Of a DNA stretch of 64,000 nucleotides, positions 11,308 to 22,321 are shown in pieces. Under the pieces are notes generated by a model that worked only from the letters and a program-made list of their open reading frames with translations, was not told the origin of the DNA and ran no database searches. The DNA is from Cannabis sativa (lineage: Eukaryota; Streptophyta; Magnoliopsida; Rosales; Cannabaceae), in the NCBI RefSeq assembly GCF_029168945.1, contig NC_083602.1, forward strand, positions 60,780,600 through 60,844,599. Reading direction: 5' to 3'. The translations under genes and the position numbers were made by a program. Each line of letters opens with the position of its first letter. The first letter of the stretch is position 1.

Positions 11308-13068
11308 TTAGAAGCAACGAGCTTTAAAACAAGTAGAACCTACCAAGCATTTGTTTTTGACAACCCATTTTTGTTTTTGTAAAACATGTTTATTTCCAAT
11401 GTAATTAGATTTAAACATGTTATGCATGGTTATGCATTTAGGTCGAATGTGACCTTTTACTCCACAAAAATGGCAAATAGGAATGAAACGTCTTCCTTTC
11501 CCTTTGAAGTTGTCAAACTTACCGTGATGCTTCTTTTCTGTAACAACAGAGTGCTTTGCTGTCGAGACAGAGGCCTGCGAGGTAGAAACAGTTCTTCCAG
11601 AAACAAAACTATTAGTGGTATTAGACACAGGTTGATTTGGAACATAACCCAGCCCAGCATGATTGGTTTGGCCAGATTTTTGATTTTTTTCAATGATGGT
11701 GGAACCTGGATTTAACATTTTAACATTCTTTTTAATGTTATCAATTTCCTTGGTTAAAGAAATAATTTTTGACTCTTTTAAGGACAATTCAGATTCACAA
11801 CTTTTGAGTTTATCTTCCAACTCATTAATGTTGTTACACAAAATTTTATTATCTTTAACCAGGGAGCGATTTTCAGCACTAGTTTCCAACCACTTACCAA
11901 ACATTACCTTGTAGGATTCAATCATGGAATCCTCATCAATTTCTGACTCATCTGATTCGGATCTGGATTCTTCCTTGTTGTCATTGATCAGGATATTGTT
12001 CAAGCAAATGCTTTTTCCTTTTTCCTGCAAATTTCTTGACAAAACACTTGTTAGGACAACTTTTTCTTTTTCATCCTCACTACTCTCAGAATCATCACTC
12101 CAAGTAACATTCAATCCCTTTTTATTTTTCTTTAAGATATTAGCACATTCAGATTGAGTGTGACCAAAACCTTCACATTCTCTGCATTTAATACCTTTTT
12201 TATTGTTAGATGGAAAAGGTTTAGAGGGAATGTTACCAGAAATGTTACCTTTTGGGTTCTTTGAAAAGAACTTTTTATTTCCACCAGATTTCAAGAATTT
12301 TTGGAAATTTTTTGCCAATAGAACCATTTCATCATCAGAAACAATATTTTCAGAAGCATTAAAGGCAATACCTTTGCTTTTCTCATTCGAGAGATTTTGC
12401 TTACTCTTTTTCTTGATTTGTTGATTCAACTCAAAGGTTCTTAAAGATCCCATGAGTTCCTCAACCTTCATTTTGCCAAAATCTTTTGCCTCTTCCATTG
12501 CAAGCAATTTTGTATCAAACCCGTCGTGAAGAACTCGAACAATTTTTCGAACCAAGACAGATTCATCTAGTTTTTCTCCCAAGGCAAAAAACTCATTAGA
12601 AATATCAGATAATCTTTCATAGAAATCATTTAAAGTTTCAGTATCTGACATTCTCAATTCATCAAATCTAGTTTGAAGCATGGTAAATCGTGATCTCTTT
12701 ACATCCGCAGTACCTTCAAATTGAATTTGAAGGATTTCCCATGCTTCTTTTGCAGATTCACAAGATGAGATTAATTTAATAAAACCTTCACCAACACCAT
12801 TAAAAATAGCATGTAAAGCCTTATTATTATAACCAGACAGTTTTTCATCTTCAGTGGTCCAACTGAGTTCAGATTTTACCTGAGTATTACCTTTTTCATC
12901 ATTTTCAGTAGGTTGAGACCAACCTGTAAGAATAGCTCTCCATGCTTTCTCATCTTGCGATTTGATGAAAGCTCTCATCCTGACCTTCCAATAAGGATAA
13001 TTCGACTCATTCAATAGAGGAGGTCTAGAGATGGAACTTCCTTCTGCAAACAAAGACATCTCACACAA
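11308..13068 (-). CDS. gag: Copia-1 gag, nucleocapsid protein
   Basis: An intact 586-codon frame beginning about 65 bp from the primer-binding site. The N-terminal half is the UBN2/retrotran_gag type capsid region (YPYWKVRMRAFI, then AKEAWEILQIQFEGT and LNDFYERLSDI). Two CCHC zinc knuckles are present: CRECEGFGHTQSEC at about residues 294-307 and CHFCGVKGHIRPKC at about 531-544. A long acidic and coiled-coil-like stretch lies between them. Gag packages element RNA into particles. The stop lies at the pol junction, and pol continues one nucleotide out of phase, so pol would need a frameshift, or the junction carries a small indel. Confidence 0.9.
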   Translation of the reverse strand: MCEMSLFAEGSSISRPPLLNESNYPYWKVRMRAFIKSQDEKAWRAILTGWSQPTENDEKGNTQVKSELSWTTEDEKLSGYNNKALHAIFNGVGEGFIKLISSCESAKEAWEILQIQFEGTADVKRSRFTMLQTRFDELRMSDTETLNDFYERLSDISNEFFALGEKLDESVLVRKIVRVLHDGFDTKLLAMEEAKDFGKMKVEELMGSLRTFELNQQIKKKSKQNLSNEKSKGIAFNASENIVSDDEMVLLAKNFQKFLKSGGNKKFFSKNPKGNISGNIPSKPFPSNNKKGIKCRECEGFGHTQSECANILKKNKKGLNVTWSDDSESSEDEKEKVVLTSVLSRNLQEKGKSICLNNILINDNKEESRSESDESEIDEDSMIESYKVMFGKWLETSAENRSLVKDNKILCNNINELEDKLKSCESELSLKESKIISLTKEIDNIKKNVKMLNPGSTIIEKNQKSGQTNHAGLGYVPNQPVSNTTNSFVSGRTVSTSQASVSTAKHSVVTEKKHHGKFDNFKGKGRRFIPICHFCGVKGHIRPKCITMHNMFKSNYIGNKHVLQKQKWVVKNKCLVGSTCFKARCF

Positions 13069-13118
13069 AACAAGTTAAACGGAATAACCTCAAGATCTCA
13101 CTAAGAATTTAGTGACTT

Positions 13119-13130
13119 GCTCTGATACCA
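13119..13130 (-). promoter_or_regulatory. Primer-binding site of Copia-1 (tRNA-iMet)
   Basis: The minus strand reads TGGTATCAGAGC two bases after the 5' LTR. This is complementary to the 3' end of plant initiator-methionine tRNA, the usual first-strand primer. Confidence 0.93.
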
Positions 13131-13132
13131 AT

Positions 13133-14360
13133 TGAAATTCCGTATTTTAATATTCCCAGTTTGATTATTTAATTAAATGATTAATTAAATGCGGAATAAT
13201 AAAACTGGTACTGAAAACAGTTTTCTGTAGTTACAGAATGCAACTCCGTAACTCCGTAGAAACCCTTAAAAACAAACGAGGCATAAAAGTAAAAACACAC
13301 AAGATTTTTGTACGTGGTTTCAACAATCCTTTCAGATTGTTACTAGTCCACGGGCCACGCCCGAGAGATAAGATTCATTAGATCGGTATCAAAAATACAA
13401 AGTAATTGACTTATGCATAAATAGACTCCCTCTTATTGTATGCCGCAAGCTTGATGTATTCCACCTACTAACCGAATCTTGATAAAACTCCAAGTGCTCG
13501 AACTCCCTTCGATCACCTTGAAGAGTGCTTGAATCCTCCCGATTCAAGGCTTAAAGGCTATCTCCCGAAAGCCTATACAACCATCTCCCGAAGGTTGTGT
13601 GCTTGTATCCTCCCGATGCAAGACTTCAAAAGCAATCTCCCGAAAGCTTGTAAATACCCTTCTCCCGAAGGTGCACTGATGTTCTTCTTCGTTGTAGACT
13701 TGAATACAGACTCGAGACAATACAAACAACAAATAAACAGAGTAAGAGTAGAACAACTCTTCTCTACAAATCAAAGACTCTCTTTTCTAAAGATATGAAT
13801 GAAATTCAAAGATACAAGAGAGGTACCAAGAGAGGTACTAAACAAAGACACTCTTTCCTTAAGATATGAAAGCAATTCTAAGTGTATGAAAGAGATACAA
13901 AACCTAGCAGCTATAAGATGTATTTATAATGAATATACATCTCATAGACAGCTTACATTCGGTCTGAACAAGACCTCAACCCACTAGAAACTTCCCTAAA
14001 ATAATTCTTCAATCAGTCCAGGAATTTCCGTTTCTGTACATACAGAATCGTGGGCAGTAACTACAACTTTCCTTTTATAGAAAAGGAAAGTCTAGCTCCG
14101 GTTTTCTCTTCAAGAAACCTGATCTTAGAAAATGGGAAACTCAACACAAGATCAGAATAACAGCTGGTTAGCAAAGAATCAATGTGTAATCAAAACTTAC
14201 CATTTTTACCTCAATTTCCATAAATAGGAAAGCTAGTCAACTTTCCTTCCAAGTTTAGATTTACACAAATATGGAAACCATATCAATAAATGCCAGCCGA
14301 AATATGCAATAAATAATAAAATATTTTTGTCAATTAAATATGCCAAAAATGGAATTAACA
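13133..14360 (-). repeat. 5' LTR of Copia-1
   Basis: 1228 bp and the partner of 3370-4597. On the minus strand it carries a TATA box TATAAATA at 13921-13928, about 430 bp into the LTR. This is the likely promoter of the element's genomic RNA. It ends at the AATTT duplication at 14361-14365. Confidence 0.95.
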
Positions 14361-15500
14361 AATTTATTAGCTAACTCTTCAGAATCCGCCTCTATAATTC
14401 TAATTGGAAGGGAAACCACACTGCAGCAAGGAAGAGCACTAAGTAGGGATGCACATTTTCCCCACGGGGATAGTGCCCCGCGGGGACCCGCCCCTAATGG
14501 GGCGGGGATTCCCCGTCTAAATGGGGAACAGGGCGGAGACGGGGATTAAATTTTGTCCCCGAATGTTAAACGGGGCGGGGACAGGGATGACACTCCCTGC
14601 CCCGACGGGGACCCGTTTAATTTATTAATTATTTTTTATTAATATTTTATATTTTATAAATGCGTTTGTATTTTTTTTTTAGTATATTAATATCATTTTT
14701 ACAATTTTTGAAGTTGTGTTTATGTATAATAATTACTACATTGAATAGTAAATAATATGTAATATTTTATCTTTTATGTAATTTAATAATTTTATACATT
14801 TAATTTTTTAAAATAATTTTTTTTTTTTTTTTTACAATAGGGGATTTCCCGCCCCGTCCCCGCTCCATTAGGGGATTCCCCGCCCCGTCCCCGATAGAAA
14901 ATAAGCGGGGATGGGGATTAAAATCCTTAATGGGGATGGGGACGGGAGAGCACTCCCCGCTAATTCCTCGCCCGTGTGCATCCCTAGCACTAAGCAAAGC
15001 TTGTCCTTATGATATAAAGGGTCGGGGTACCCCAATAAAGGTCTGCAAAGCTCGCCAACAACATTACCTACATTGCTTGTAACTATCGCACCTTGACCAC
15101 TAGTATTGACTGAGTATTCATAGCTGCATCAATATTTTATTTAAAAGTTCCATTGTTGAGACACTGTCTAATAGCACCATTACAAGATGAAACAAGAACA
15201 TAACCATCAAGTCTTCTAATCCATGCTTGTTTGTAGTCCTGCAAAGACTCCCATGATCCAATTAAACAACCTGTTATGATGTATTATTGCGTTGCCAAAA
15301 AGAACAACATTCCTATCATTCCAAACAGCCTACAATAATCTGATGCAATCCTCAAACGAATCTGTATTGAAAGTTTGAAAAGCTTGGAACAAAAAGTCAG
15401 CAACTTATACATATTTATTTCGTTTATAAAAAGTATTAAAAATGAAAAAAATTTCAAACCTTTTAATGCAAGACATGTGACACTGTCTCCCTATCAGCCC
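14361..15500 (-). pseudogene. LINE-type RNase H relic, N-terminal part, split by a hAT MITE
   Basis: Outside the MITE at 14444-14986, minus-strand frames show LINE-associated RNase H fragments: an AVWNDRNVVLFGN segment (about 15300), NIDAAMNTQS (about 15130), GQGAIVTSNVGNVVGEL (about 15070) and IIEADSEELANKL (14361-14400), the last running into the piece at 3215-3369. The DA and EADS segments correspond to acidic active-site positions of RVT_3 RNase H. Frames are broken by stops and indels. Sequence between about 15400 and 15591 is AT-rich without recognisable content. Confidence 0.6.
14444..14986. mobile_element. hAT-like MITE, 543 bp, with GC-rich ends
   Basis: Terminal inverted repeats begin TAGGGATGCACA on the left and end TGTGCATCCCTA on the right. 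The 8-bp target duplication GCACTAAG is present at 14436-14443 and 14987-14994. An 8-bp duplication is the rule for hAT transposons. Both subterminal regions are packed with GGGGCGGGGA-like words in an otherwise AT-rich element. There is no transposase. It interrupts the RNase H relic. Confidence 0.92.
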
Positions 15501-15764
15501 TATAAGAAACAATGCAAGAAAGCATAAATATTGACTTTTTCTATATAAATATTTTATTTATTTTTGCAAAAATGAACATCTATTGTAATTTTGTTATAAA
15601 TATTAATAATTATGTGGATGTCAAAATCTTTTATTTATTACCATGAATTGTAATGAACATTCCTCTTTTCTTTAGTTTCCCTTTTTCTTAGTTTCTTAAT
15701 ATCTCACTCTTGTATTTGTATAAATAGGGGTTCACCCCATTAGAATAAACAACTCAGAAATTCT

Positions 15765-18577
15765 TGTAACGCCCCAATATTTTGCCTTATTTTACAAAAA
15801 TACTATTTTCATGCATAATTTGAAAAGATAAAAAAAATAATTTAAATACAACAGTGGATTTTAAAAAAAAATCAAAATGCAACAGAGAAGGATCCTTCAT
15901 TTGTAAAACAAGATACAGTAAGTAAATAATTTTAAATAATGCATTTCCACTGTGTTAGATTTATCAACTGCTTAAAATAAAACTAAGGCACCACCGGCAT
16001 TCTAGATCGTTTGTCCGCCCGTAGCCGCTCACAGTATACGTACCAGAACTGACCCTGCTCACTATACATACTTCCCTGTCTAATACCTGTAGGGGGAAAG
16101 TAAGGGGGGTGAGCTAAAAGCTCAGTAAGGAAATGCTTATCAAACAATACCATATAATATCACACATACCATTAATGTATTTATTAAGTTTTAGCAATAT
16201 CATACATGCTCTTTTATAACTATAACCAAATAACTGTACATATGGAAACCTTTATCATACAAGTCTATACTATTTGTTCACACCGTACACATATACAGAG
16301 ATCATAACTCCAATATCATACTCATAACATAATCATATCAATACTATAGATAATAATAACATTATCACAACATTGGCATATCATAGCCATTACTTACATA
16401 ACCCGGGCCTAGCCTGACCCTACAATATCCTGGGCCTAATCTGCCCATATAATAACATGGGCCTATGCAGCCCTACCATTGTTATAGGATAGGGTATCTT
16501 TATATTCAACAGTAACATCACTGTATCATACCCACCATAACAATCTCATACACGACTCAGTAAAATGTAGGGTAGGGTATCTCTACATTCAACGGCCTTA
16601 TCCCGTATCATACCCCACCATGGTCCCTCACTTTACCTGAGACGTTAGCATACAACATATAACATACAACATAAACCATACACCATACAACATACAATAC
16701 ACAACATACAACATACAACATATACAAATCATACAACCATAATCTATGTATCAATTCACAAACTCATATTGTGTCCATACCACACATTCTCAGTACCATA
16801 TACATATTCATAAAAACAAATCATAAGTCATATTTCAATACATAAAGAATTTAAATTTATGTAGATAAACACATACAAAACTATCTAATTTCCTTACCTC
16901 AATTCCCGCTGCTTAAACTTGTTATCTCGTCACTACTACCTATAATAACACATGGGTCAAGGCCCTAACATTAAAATTCACACTCTTACAGTACAGCAGA
17001 AAGAATACTATTTTTGACCAATAACTACACGAATTCAGTAAAAGTTTCCTTCATAAAAATTATAGGAAATTCAATTATCTTTCCAACGATATATAGATCA
17101 TTAAAAATGGATTAAAACTGAGGGAGTTATGATAGTTTTACTGAAACTATTTCTGAGAAGGAATATGGAGTAACGAATCACAGGAGACATCGGAAATACA
17201 AAGTTTTGATACTGAAATATTCCAAATCAGAGAATACTCTCCTCATAAAAGTTTTAGAAAATCAAATTCCCTTTCTAATGACACTAAAATCTTTAAAATC
17301 GGAGTTATAACGTAAGAGATATAGATATTATACCGAAACAGTTTTCTAGAAATCCTGAAACAAATGGATTTCGAACTACAGCAATAAAACAATAATTTTG
17401 ACTTAGAATAATCAATAATTAGTGAATGGTTTCTTCATAAAACATTTGGAAAATTGAATTATCTCTTCAACAGTACCAAGATCGCTAGAATCGGATCATT
17501 ATTCAGAGAGATATTCGGATTTTACTGAAACAACTTATATAGAAAATATGAAAAACGATTTACAACAAACATCGTAAAAATACTAATTTTTGACATAGAT
17601 AAATTTCTGATTCAGTAAAACCTTTCTTCATAAGAATTATAGGAAATTTAATAAGCTTTCTATAGACACCAAGATTGCGAGAATCAGATGAGTATTTAAA
17701 GAGATATGACAGTTTTACTGAGACATGTTTCATTCTGAAAAATAAGAAAAGGAGACCTACGAAAATTCTCCTATTGTGATCAATAAATAAGTAATTGTAG
17801 AGTTTCTTACCTCAAATACATCAAGCTACTTGGATCGATAGACATAAGATGATGGTGATCAAAGATGAGAGTGAAGAGTGGTATAGATTTGGCTAAGGAT
17901 GTAATGGAAAGATGACTTGAAAATTTTTAGGGTTAGTCTTGCTCAGATAGGTGGGAAGAATAGAATGATATAATTTTAGGGTTAATGAAACCTATACTAT
18001 TCTGACTCTTTTTAATAATAATAATATTAACATAATAACAATAATAATATGATAAATTATTAAATAAACAAATATCTAACTTTTAAATTTAAATTGTAAG
18101 TCTCAATCTCGTAACTTTAGGGCTTAGTTTTGACCTAGAAAAATTACGAATTCTGATATAGTTATTTCTACAAAATTTATAGATCTTTAAATTATCTTTC
18201 CAACGCCACTGAAATCACCTCAATCCGAGCTCTAGAACTCCAGATATGATCATTTTAGTAAAACAGTTTTTAATCCTGCGAATTTATCCAAACCTACGAA
18301 TTTTTAACATTAATTAATTAAACTCACTAAATATATTATAAAACCCTAATGGACCTTCATATTGGGCTTTAATTAAACGATTACTTACTCTGTAAAAATA
18401 CCATAATATTTTACTTTTGTAGTTAATACAACTTTAACTCTCTCTAGAAAATTGGTACAACTACTCTAAGCAATAATATCAACTCACTAACAACACAAAG
18501 AAACAAGATAATTATCCTCGCTCAATTAATATCCAAAAAAAAAAAAAATTAAATACTATTATAATCTGGATATTACA
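15765..18577 (-). repeat. 3' LTR of the LARD-like element
   Basis: It holds an imperfect CATACA/ACATAC-rich tract at about 16640-16735 and alternating Gly-Pro-rich-looking GGGCCTA words near 16400-16470. No coding region. On the minus strand several degenerate copies of a block with AAAACTGTC/GTTTCAGTAAAA and 'ATAACTC' words recur between about 17030 and 18280. Confidence 0.92.
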
Positions 18578-21500
18578 TTCTACCCTCCTTAAAAAAAATT
18601 TCGTCCTCGAAATTTAACTTACCAACACTCGGGGTGTTGAGTCGTCATGTCTTTCACCACTTACTGCATTACCTCATTATCTACCATATATATGGACCCA
18701 ATAAACATGCATTTAACCTATGTCTTATCGGTCAATCCATAACACATAAAATATGCACAACTTAATTAAGTATTATTATTTCTCTATACATTACTTAAAT
18801 ACCAAAATGTACTCCATCATAATAACTTACATATACATGCTTTAAATACTAAGTTTTGCAATCACATGCTCGTAATATATGAAAAGTTTTTCTTTCTCTT
18901 ATGATCATCCTTACATGCCATTAAGAGTGAAACTATTTATTCTTCTATGAGCATCCTTACATGCCATTTAAAGTAACACTAGTTATTCTCTAAATGAACA
19001 TCCTTACATGTCACTTGAGAACACATTATACAATACAAAATAACAAACACAAAGAGTAGGGTAGAAGACCTTATGCAAACTTGTCTTTAATCATTCCCAT
19101 TCTTTAGTTGAATGTTATTACCTATAAAAATCTTACTTCTCTACTTGATTTTCTACTATAAGGCTACAATGTCATTCTTTCAATTTCATAGGTGTTACCC
19201 ACTCATCGATAGACACTTGTTCCATGACACTTGGAAATAACATTTAAGCTCTTTGAAAGGTCTTCTATATATAAATATTTAATGATCCATTTCGACCACC
19301 TTTTTGTCTAACATTCACCTCTTGATATCCTTTATCCATGTATTCATTGCACTTGTCACGCCTTCCCATTTTCCTAGGTAACCACTGTCGGTTCCTTTTG
19401 TAGTCTCTTTCTTGTATCACTATATTGTATTTTCTTTGCTAATCTCTCCTATGGTGCTTGGTCCTCCATTACCCCCTTCAATCAAGTTGACTTGATTATG
19501 AGATTAGCTAGTTTTCTATACTAACTTTTATCTACTTTGGTATTATCTTGCTATAGTGGTGAACTTTGAATCTGTAATGCCGATAGATTCTGATAGTTAT
19601 GTTCAATGATTGCTTCTTCTAATATACTAGCCATCTAAGGTATCACATAATTTCATACTTATCATAGCATTGATTATTCCAGCCATATTCATATCCTATA
19701 TATATTGTAGCCTTCTTTAATTCACCAAAAAAAAAATATATATCTCAACTTCTTAATTGTACCTCTAAATCTTCCAAATCTCTTAAACATACATTCCAAT
19801 ACTGATTATTTACTTAAGACTATAACATATATGTATTAAAACATAGAAAGCACACTAATAACCCATTTAAAATAAGTTCAATCCTACCATAGCTTATCGT
19901 AGCCCAACTATTTATTATTTGTTGACTTTTAACAATAAGTCAACCATACCAATCTCATAATGTATTGATCATCCAAGTTATCAGGGTAAGGATACTATAT
20001 ATATAATTTGCAAACTATGCCGAACAGACCTTACTCTGTCCATCACTATTATACCTCCTATATCCCTACTTGTATTTGATTTATTACTGGAGACTCACTA
20101 TTTATAATTCCTTAGTCAGGAATTTTTTTATTCTTACTTCCCATACTACCTTTAAGCACAAGTCAATAATTCGTTCAAGCGTCTCATTTTACATCCAAAC
20201 GCCACCAAATTATCAATACCTATCTTGTTTTTTTTTCTTCTTCTAACTTTTGCACTTTCAATTGGACAAGACTTAGTAGTGTGCAATAAGTTAGTTATTG
20301 TCAGCTTGAGAGAGTCCTTCCAAAGATCTCTATTACTGGCTTTTTAGATTGAGAAAAATATCTAATATTATTTTTTTTTTTTTTTTTTTTTTTTTGCTCT
20401 TAACAATTTTAGCTTTTGAAAAATCCATAGTCATTTTCTTCTCGGGCATTATAGGACCTAGAAACACCATCTCTTTTCAGCAGGGCTGAACTTTGTGAGT
20501 TTTCCTCTTAGTTTCTCATTAGATGACACTCCAACATACTTATACTATTGCCCATAATATAAGTCGTAATTGGATTGTAGTATCCTTTGCTTACGTTGTG
20601 CCTTGAATTCCTTTATGTTGCATGAGTGTATTTTCTAATCCCAACACTTATCAAAAACTTGTATAGTCCTTGACATGCCATGACATTCTTCAATATATGT
20701 TACTTTGGTCCTAATTGTGTCTCACTTTTCTCCTGTCTCTAAGTGAGGCTTTCCTAACATTTTCTCATTGAGCTATACTCCACACCATTGTTGTTGTATC
20801 AGTGAGTATTTGGAATCTAGGGATGTCACCCTTGAATGCTAATTCCTCCTCTTTCTCAAGTTTTGAATTTGCGATCTACTCTCTATAGTTGTTTGTTGTA
20901 CACCCGCCACAAAGCTGCATCCACAATCTCTTAGTTGTGTAGTTGTGATCAATTCCGAGTAGTCACCCTCTTAGTTGTCTCTCATTCATGTTGTACCCAA
21001 ATTGTTAGCCGTGCCTGAACCTTTTTTTGTCTTTCTCCTTTGAAAATGTCTCTGTCGAAACCATACACATTTTTCTCTGTTATCTCCTCCACCAAGTAGA
21101 TGACCTTGAGTTTAAAGTTTACAACTTTCCTTCGGTAATCTAATATTTGTTGATGCTCTGCTTATCTCTTAGTGTTTAAGATACCTTCATAAGTTATTAC
21201 CTCTAGTAATTTTATCATGTCTCTTTCTAACTTCTCATTTTGGATTCTATTCAGCACACCGCACTCCTTTCTATATGATGGCATCGTCCTCTCCTGACTC
21301 ATTTCTATAACATACTTATCTCCAATGTCTTTGCATACAGTACTCATACTTCTTACCATCTAACTTAAGAGTGTGTAACTTATAGAATATCCAACAAGAT
21401 AGTACCTTCTCCTTAATGATCTATTATTTCATCCTTCTTAATAAGTAGGTTTCGTAAATTATACTGTCCCAGTCTGGTATAGCGTCTACTATTCTAAGTC

Positions 21501-21629
21501 ATCCCTACTTCCTATATGTTGGGCTTCCATTCATGGCTAGGTGTAGAGACCGCTTCTTCAACCATTCATAGATAGGTGAAAATATATGCGTCGGTACTTA
21601 GTTGGCTATTGGTACATTTCATTATGTGC

Positions 21630-21863
21630 TTCAAGTTCCACTACTAGTGTTGGTGATATTTTGCCGAGTCTGTGAAAACTCTTCAACAAATTGTCTTAGT
21701 CATGCTCGTAGTCCTTCCAATACCTCTATTAGATCGTTAGCCTTAACTATTATTGGGTTCTCTGGAACATCAACCATCTGTGGATCAGCGGAACACACAT
21801 CCTTAGCCCCCACCTCTATTGGTCGTTCCTTTCACATTGATTCTAACTGATCTTCTAGTTTCA
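21630..21863 (-). pseudogene. Possible degenerate gag start in the LARD-like element
   Basis: On the minus strand an ATG at 21863 opens a frame with in-frame stops. Its segments look like a Gypsy gag N-terminus: an acidic and hydrophobic stretch (KDVCSADPQMVDVPENP, then ANDLIEVLEGLRA) followed by LRQFVEEFSQTRQN. It lies about 450 bp from the primer-binding site, where gag would begin. The assignment rests on position and composition only. Confidence 0.35.
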
Positions 21864-22306
21864 TGTTTACAAGAAAGGTTGATTTAAAAGAAACAAAAGA
21901 GTTCAATTATTGGAAGAGAAGATTCTATGTACATATCTAAACTTAATGTTGTCAAGCTTAACTAGTAATATTCTATTTATCAAATAAAGTCTTATGAACT
22001 CCTAATATAATTTATTCTAAATTTTCAAGAAAGGAACACGGTCCTTCCTAGTTCAATTCAAGACAATAAAGAAATATAAACCTATACATCTTCTTCCTAA
22101 AAAGTGTAATCAATCATAAGAGATAGAGGGTACTATTGATGTCTCTAAGCACCACCTAAGATGAGGCTCTAATTATATGTATCACATATAAGACTATTAA
22201 TGGCAATACCAAGAAAATTAAAACTAACACTTACATAATAGTGAGAGGGATCTTTTTCAGTCTTCTGTATGTATACCGTGAGTATCCTTCGGGCTAACGG
22301 ACGATC

Positions 22307-22319
22307 GGCTCTGATACCA
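22307..22319 (-). promoter_or_regulatory. Primer-binding site of the LARD-like element (tRNA-iMet)
   Basis: The minus strand reads TGGTATCAGAGCC two bases after the 5' LTR, which fixes the orientation of an element with no clear coding frame. Confidence 0.92.
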
Positions 22320-22321
22320 AC

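Larger units (their letters stand above)
3370..14360 (-). mobile_element. Full-length Sirevirus-type Copia retrotransposon (Copia-1), 10,991 bp
   Basis: Two 1228-bp LTRs (TG...CA) enclose, in minus-strand order, a tRNA-iMet primer-binding site, gag, protease-integrase, RT-RNase H, a third ORF and a purine tract. The 5-bp duplication AATTT flanks the element at 3365-3369 and 14361-14365. The long LTRs, the extra ORF after pol and the run of four CTCCCCCT tracts before the 3' LTR fit the Sirevirus lineage. By eye the LTRs differ at about 15 positions, so the insertion is fairly young. Two frame disruptions break gag-pol, so this copy probably cannot move on its own products. It landed inside a LINE-type RNase H relic. 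Confidence 0.95.
18578..22321 (-). other. Non-coding interior of the LARD-like element
   Basis: A purine tract (minus strand AAGGAGGGTAGAA, 18578-18590) borders the 3' LTR. The conserved block rich in TTTCGAGGACGAAATT lies at about 18593-18616. The rest has stops in every frame. A poly-T run lies at about 20370-20396. Small frames at 21162-21359 and 21602-21850 are not convincing genes. Confidence 0.75.

Noticed and set aside
16640..16735. CATACA tract as a satellite or origin
   Set aside because: It is a short imperfect microsatellite present in both LARD LTRs (again at about 23210-23285), so it is part of the LTR.
17925..18000. Telomere-like TTTAGGGTTA words
   Set aside because: Only isolated single copies occur in each LARD LTR; there is no tandem TTTAGGG array.
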